Assembly (NCBI GenBank): GCA_963726785.1
Contig: CAVSDJ010000001.1
Location: 558,001 to 622,000, forward strand
Direction of reading: 5' to 3'
Length of the DNA stretch: 64,000 nucleotides
Origin: DATEKX01 sp963726785
GTDB lineage: Bacteria; Acidobacteriota; Blastocatellia; UBA7656
Part shown: piece by piece, positions 62,964 to 64,000 of the stretch
Layout of the letters: the number at the start of each line of letters is the position of its first letter
How positions within the stretch are numbered: the first letter of the stretch is position 1
Program-made: the position numbers and the translations under genes
Notes under the pieces: generated by a model
Told to the model about the DNA's origin: nothing
What the model saw: only the letters and a program-made list of their open reading frames with translations
Databases searched by the model: none

Positions 62964-63799
62964 CTAAGGTCGCTTTTTCGGTTGCGGTTGCTCAGGCGGT
63001 TTAACAGGAGTAGGCGCTGGTTTATTTTTATCTGCGTTTTTCACTTCATCTTCAGTTGCCGCTTCGCCCTCGTCGGTGATTCTGATTCGACCTGAGAACT
63101 TCCTATAATTCGTATAGCGGACGTTAAAGCGCACGTGAAATGCGGCCGTTCTTGAATTCCAGCACATCGTCCGCGAAAACATAAGTCGGAAACCAGTACC
63201 GCCCGTCAATATTTTCGCGATAACTTTCAAAGCGCGGAAATTGTTATGTTCCTCTTCCGGCACGCCTTGGCCCGCCACTTTCACAATTTGCAGGTCTTGA
63301 TCGTCAACCCAGATGCGCCCTTGCAGATAGCGCTCTCCTTTGCGAATCTCTTTCGGCTTTACATCGAATACGTAGGTATCAAGCTCATCTATCTTCTCTT
63401 TGCCTGTGTATGTCAGTAGGTATTTGGGCAAATCTTCCGTGCCCAGCGCGAAAGGCTGCACGCCGGCCAGATCCTGCATCTCTTCCGAGACTGAAATTGT
63501 CATCGTCGGGAAGGGAAAAAAGTGATCTTCTCAATTCTATTGCCCATATCATCGTAGACAATGTCCGATATGCGATGAAAACGACCCGTGACCGAATTGG
63601 CCTCTCCAAGCGTCATAGTATCTACGTCTTGAGTGAAAGTATAATTGTTTCTGGCAGCCTTGTTTGTGCTTTCGGCGGCGGCGAATCGCCGGATGATTTC
63701 ATCAATGTCAGGTTGTCCGGCTGGCTTTGTTTGTTGAGCGAAAGCTGTCGCGCACACAAGCGCCAGCGTGAAAGCTATTAACACTATCCTAAATCTCAT
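62964..63799 (-). pseudogene. LolA-like domain protein, paralogue 3, about three frameshifts
   Basis: ATG 63799 follows AGGAG. First frame: signal peptide (RFRIVLIAFTLALVCATAFA), NNYTFTQDVDTMTLGEANSVTGRFHRISDIVYDDMGNRIEKI. Second frame from about 63500: LLTYTGKEKIDELDTYVFDVKP, LQGRIWVDDQDLQIVKVAGQG. Near 63240 a short shift hides FESYRENIDGRYWFPTYVFADDV, which is clearly homologous to the other two copies. It returns near 63145 to FNVRYTNYRKF and a Lys/Pro-rich tail (ADKNKPAPTPVKPPEQPQPK). First gene of the triplet. Confidence 0.82.
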
Positions 63800-63933
63800 T
63801 GCACATCTCCTGTTCAAGCACTAAATCAATTTTACGTCGAGCCGATGGACTCTACAAGTTTGCGCGGGCATAAAGTGAAAGGTTGGATGACTGGCGCTGA
63901 GATTATGTTGTTAGCCGACCGGAATTAAATTCA

Positions 63934-64000
63934 TTACGCGGGCAGATACTTTGACATCAGTACAATCAATGCATTGAAGTCTACAGGCTTGGTTGCATAG
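63934..64000 (-). CDS. Response regulator receiver domain, C-terminal end only
   Basis: 21 codons from the window edge to a TAA stop at 63936-63934 read Y-A-T-K-P-V-D-F-N-A-L-I-V-L-M-S-K-Y-L-P-A. This is the typical end of a CheY-like receiver domain: K-P is the conserved lysine-proline pair, followed by the last helix. The remainder lies beyond 64000. Confidence 0.7.
   Translation of the reverse strand, partial: YATKPVDFNALIVLMSKYLPA

Overview
The window looks like chromosome from a Gram-negative, didermic, probably soil-type bacterium, most likely Acidobacteriota (Blastocatellia-like). That placement is inference. It rests on the gene repertoire: tandem secreted amidohydrolases, LolA-like and OmpA proteins, Mpl for meso-DAP peptidoglycan recycling, secreted proteins ending in IPT/TIG-like modules, ECF sigma/anti-sigma/DUF4097, DICT-GGDEF, and abundant intergenic palindromes. 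No rRNA is present and no taxonomic search was possible.

Layout. 1-2.5 kb: two secreted amidohydrolases, the second lacking the metal motif. 2.8-7.3 kb: a membrane-anchored unknown, an RsbW-type kinase, an ECF sigma/anti-sigma/DUF4097 operon and a frameshifted ompA-like lipoprotein gene. 7.7-9.4 kb: a DICT-GAF-GGDEF cyclase. 9.4-14.3 kb (minus strand): argS, aroF and a GT-C glycosyltransferase, all frameshifted. 14.4-15.8 kb: a complete ISKra4-like insertion sequence with 9-bp target duplications. 16.1-20.8 kb: sirtuin, larC, folE, metG. 21-27.7 kb: a YD-repeat lipoprotein, then a DUF4331 / TPR / double nickel-cobalt permease cassette. 27.9-31 kb: sbcD-like nuclease, unknown, GNAT and methyltransferase operon, divergent from ruvB.

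33.5-43.3 kb is the most interesting block. A seven-gene minus-strand operon (zinc-ribbon membrane protein, STAS protein, periplasmic coiled-coil protein, then a YbhG-YbhF-YbhS-YbhR-like ABC exporter) starts at a textbook -24/-12 sigma-54 promoter. Next to it is the gene for a triple-GAF sigma-54 activator. Two near-identical 16-bp palindromes lie between activator gene and promoter and could be its enhancer sites.

43.4-55.1 kb: DUF1232, mpl, a BNR-propeller protein, an alcohol dehydrogenase, HU, two tiny Lys-rich secreted proteins, a STAS protein, tRNA-Val(CAC), a matrixin protease, a glycine-zipper protein and a PPC-domain protein. 55.3-58.7 kb: an NtrB/NtrC-like pair. 58.8-63.8 kb: an XdhC-domain protein, a DUF2723-TPR membrane protein and three tandem LolA-like paralogues. 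The left-hand end of a response regulator gene closes the window.

Two global features matter for reading the annotation. First, about 17 genes carry single-base frameshifts, often several per gene and often restoring the family sequence exactly when one base is added or removed. This is more like uncorrected sequencing or assembly indels than mass pseudogenisation, so genes marked frameshifted may be intact in the organism. Second, the intergenic spaces hold at least six families of long palindromes, two of them present twice.
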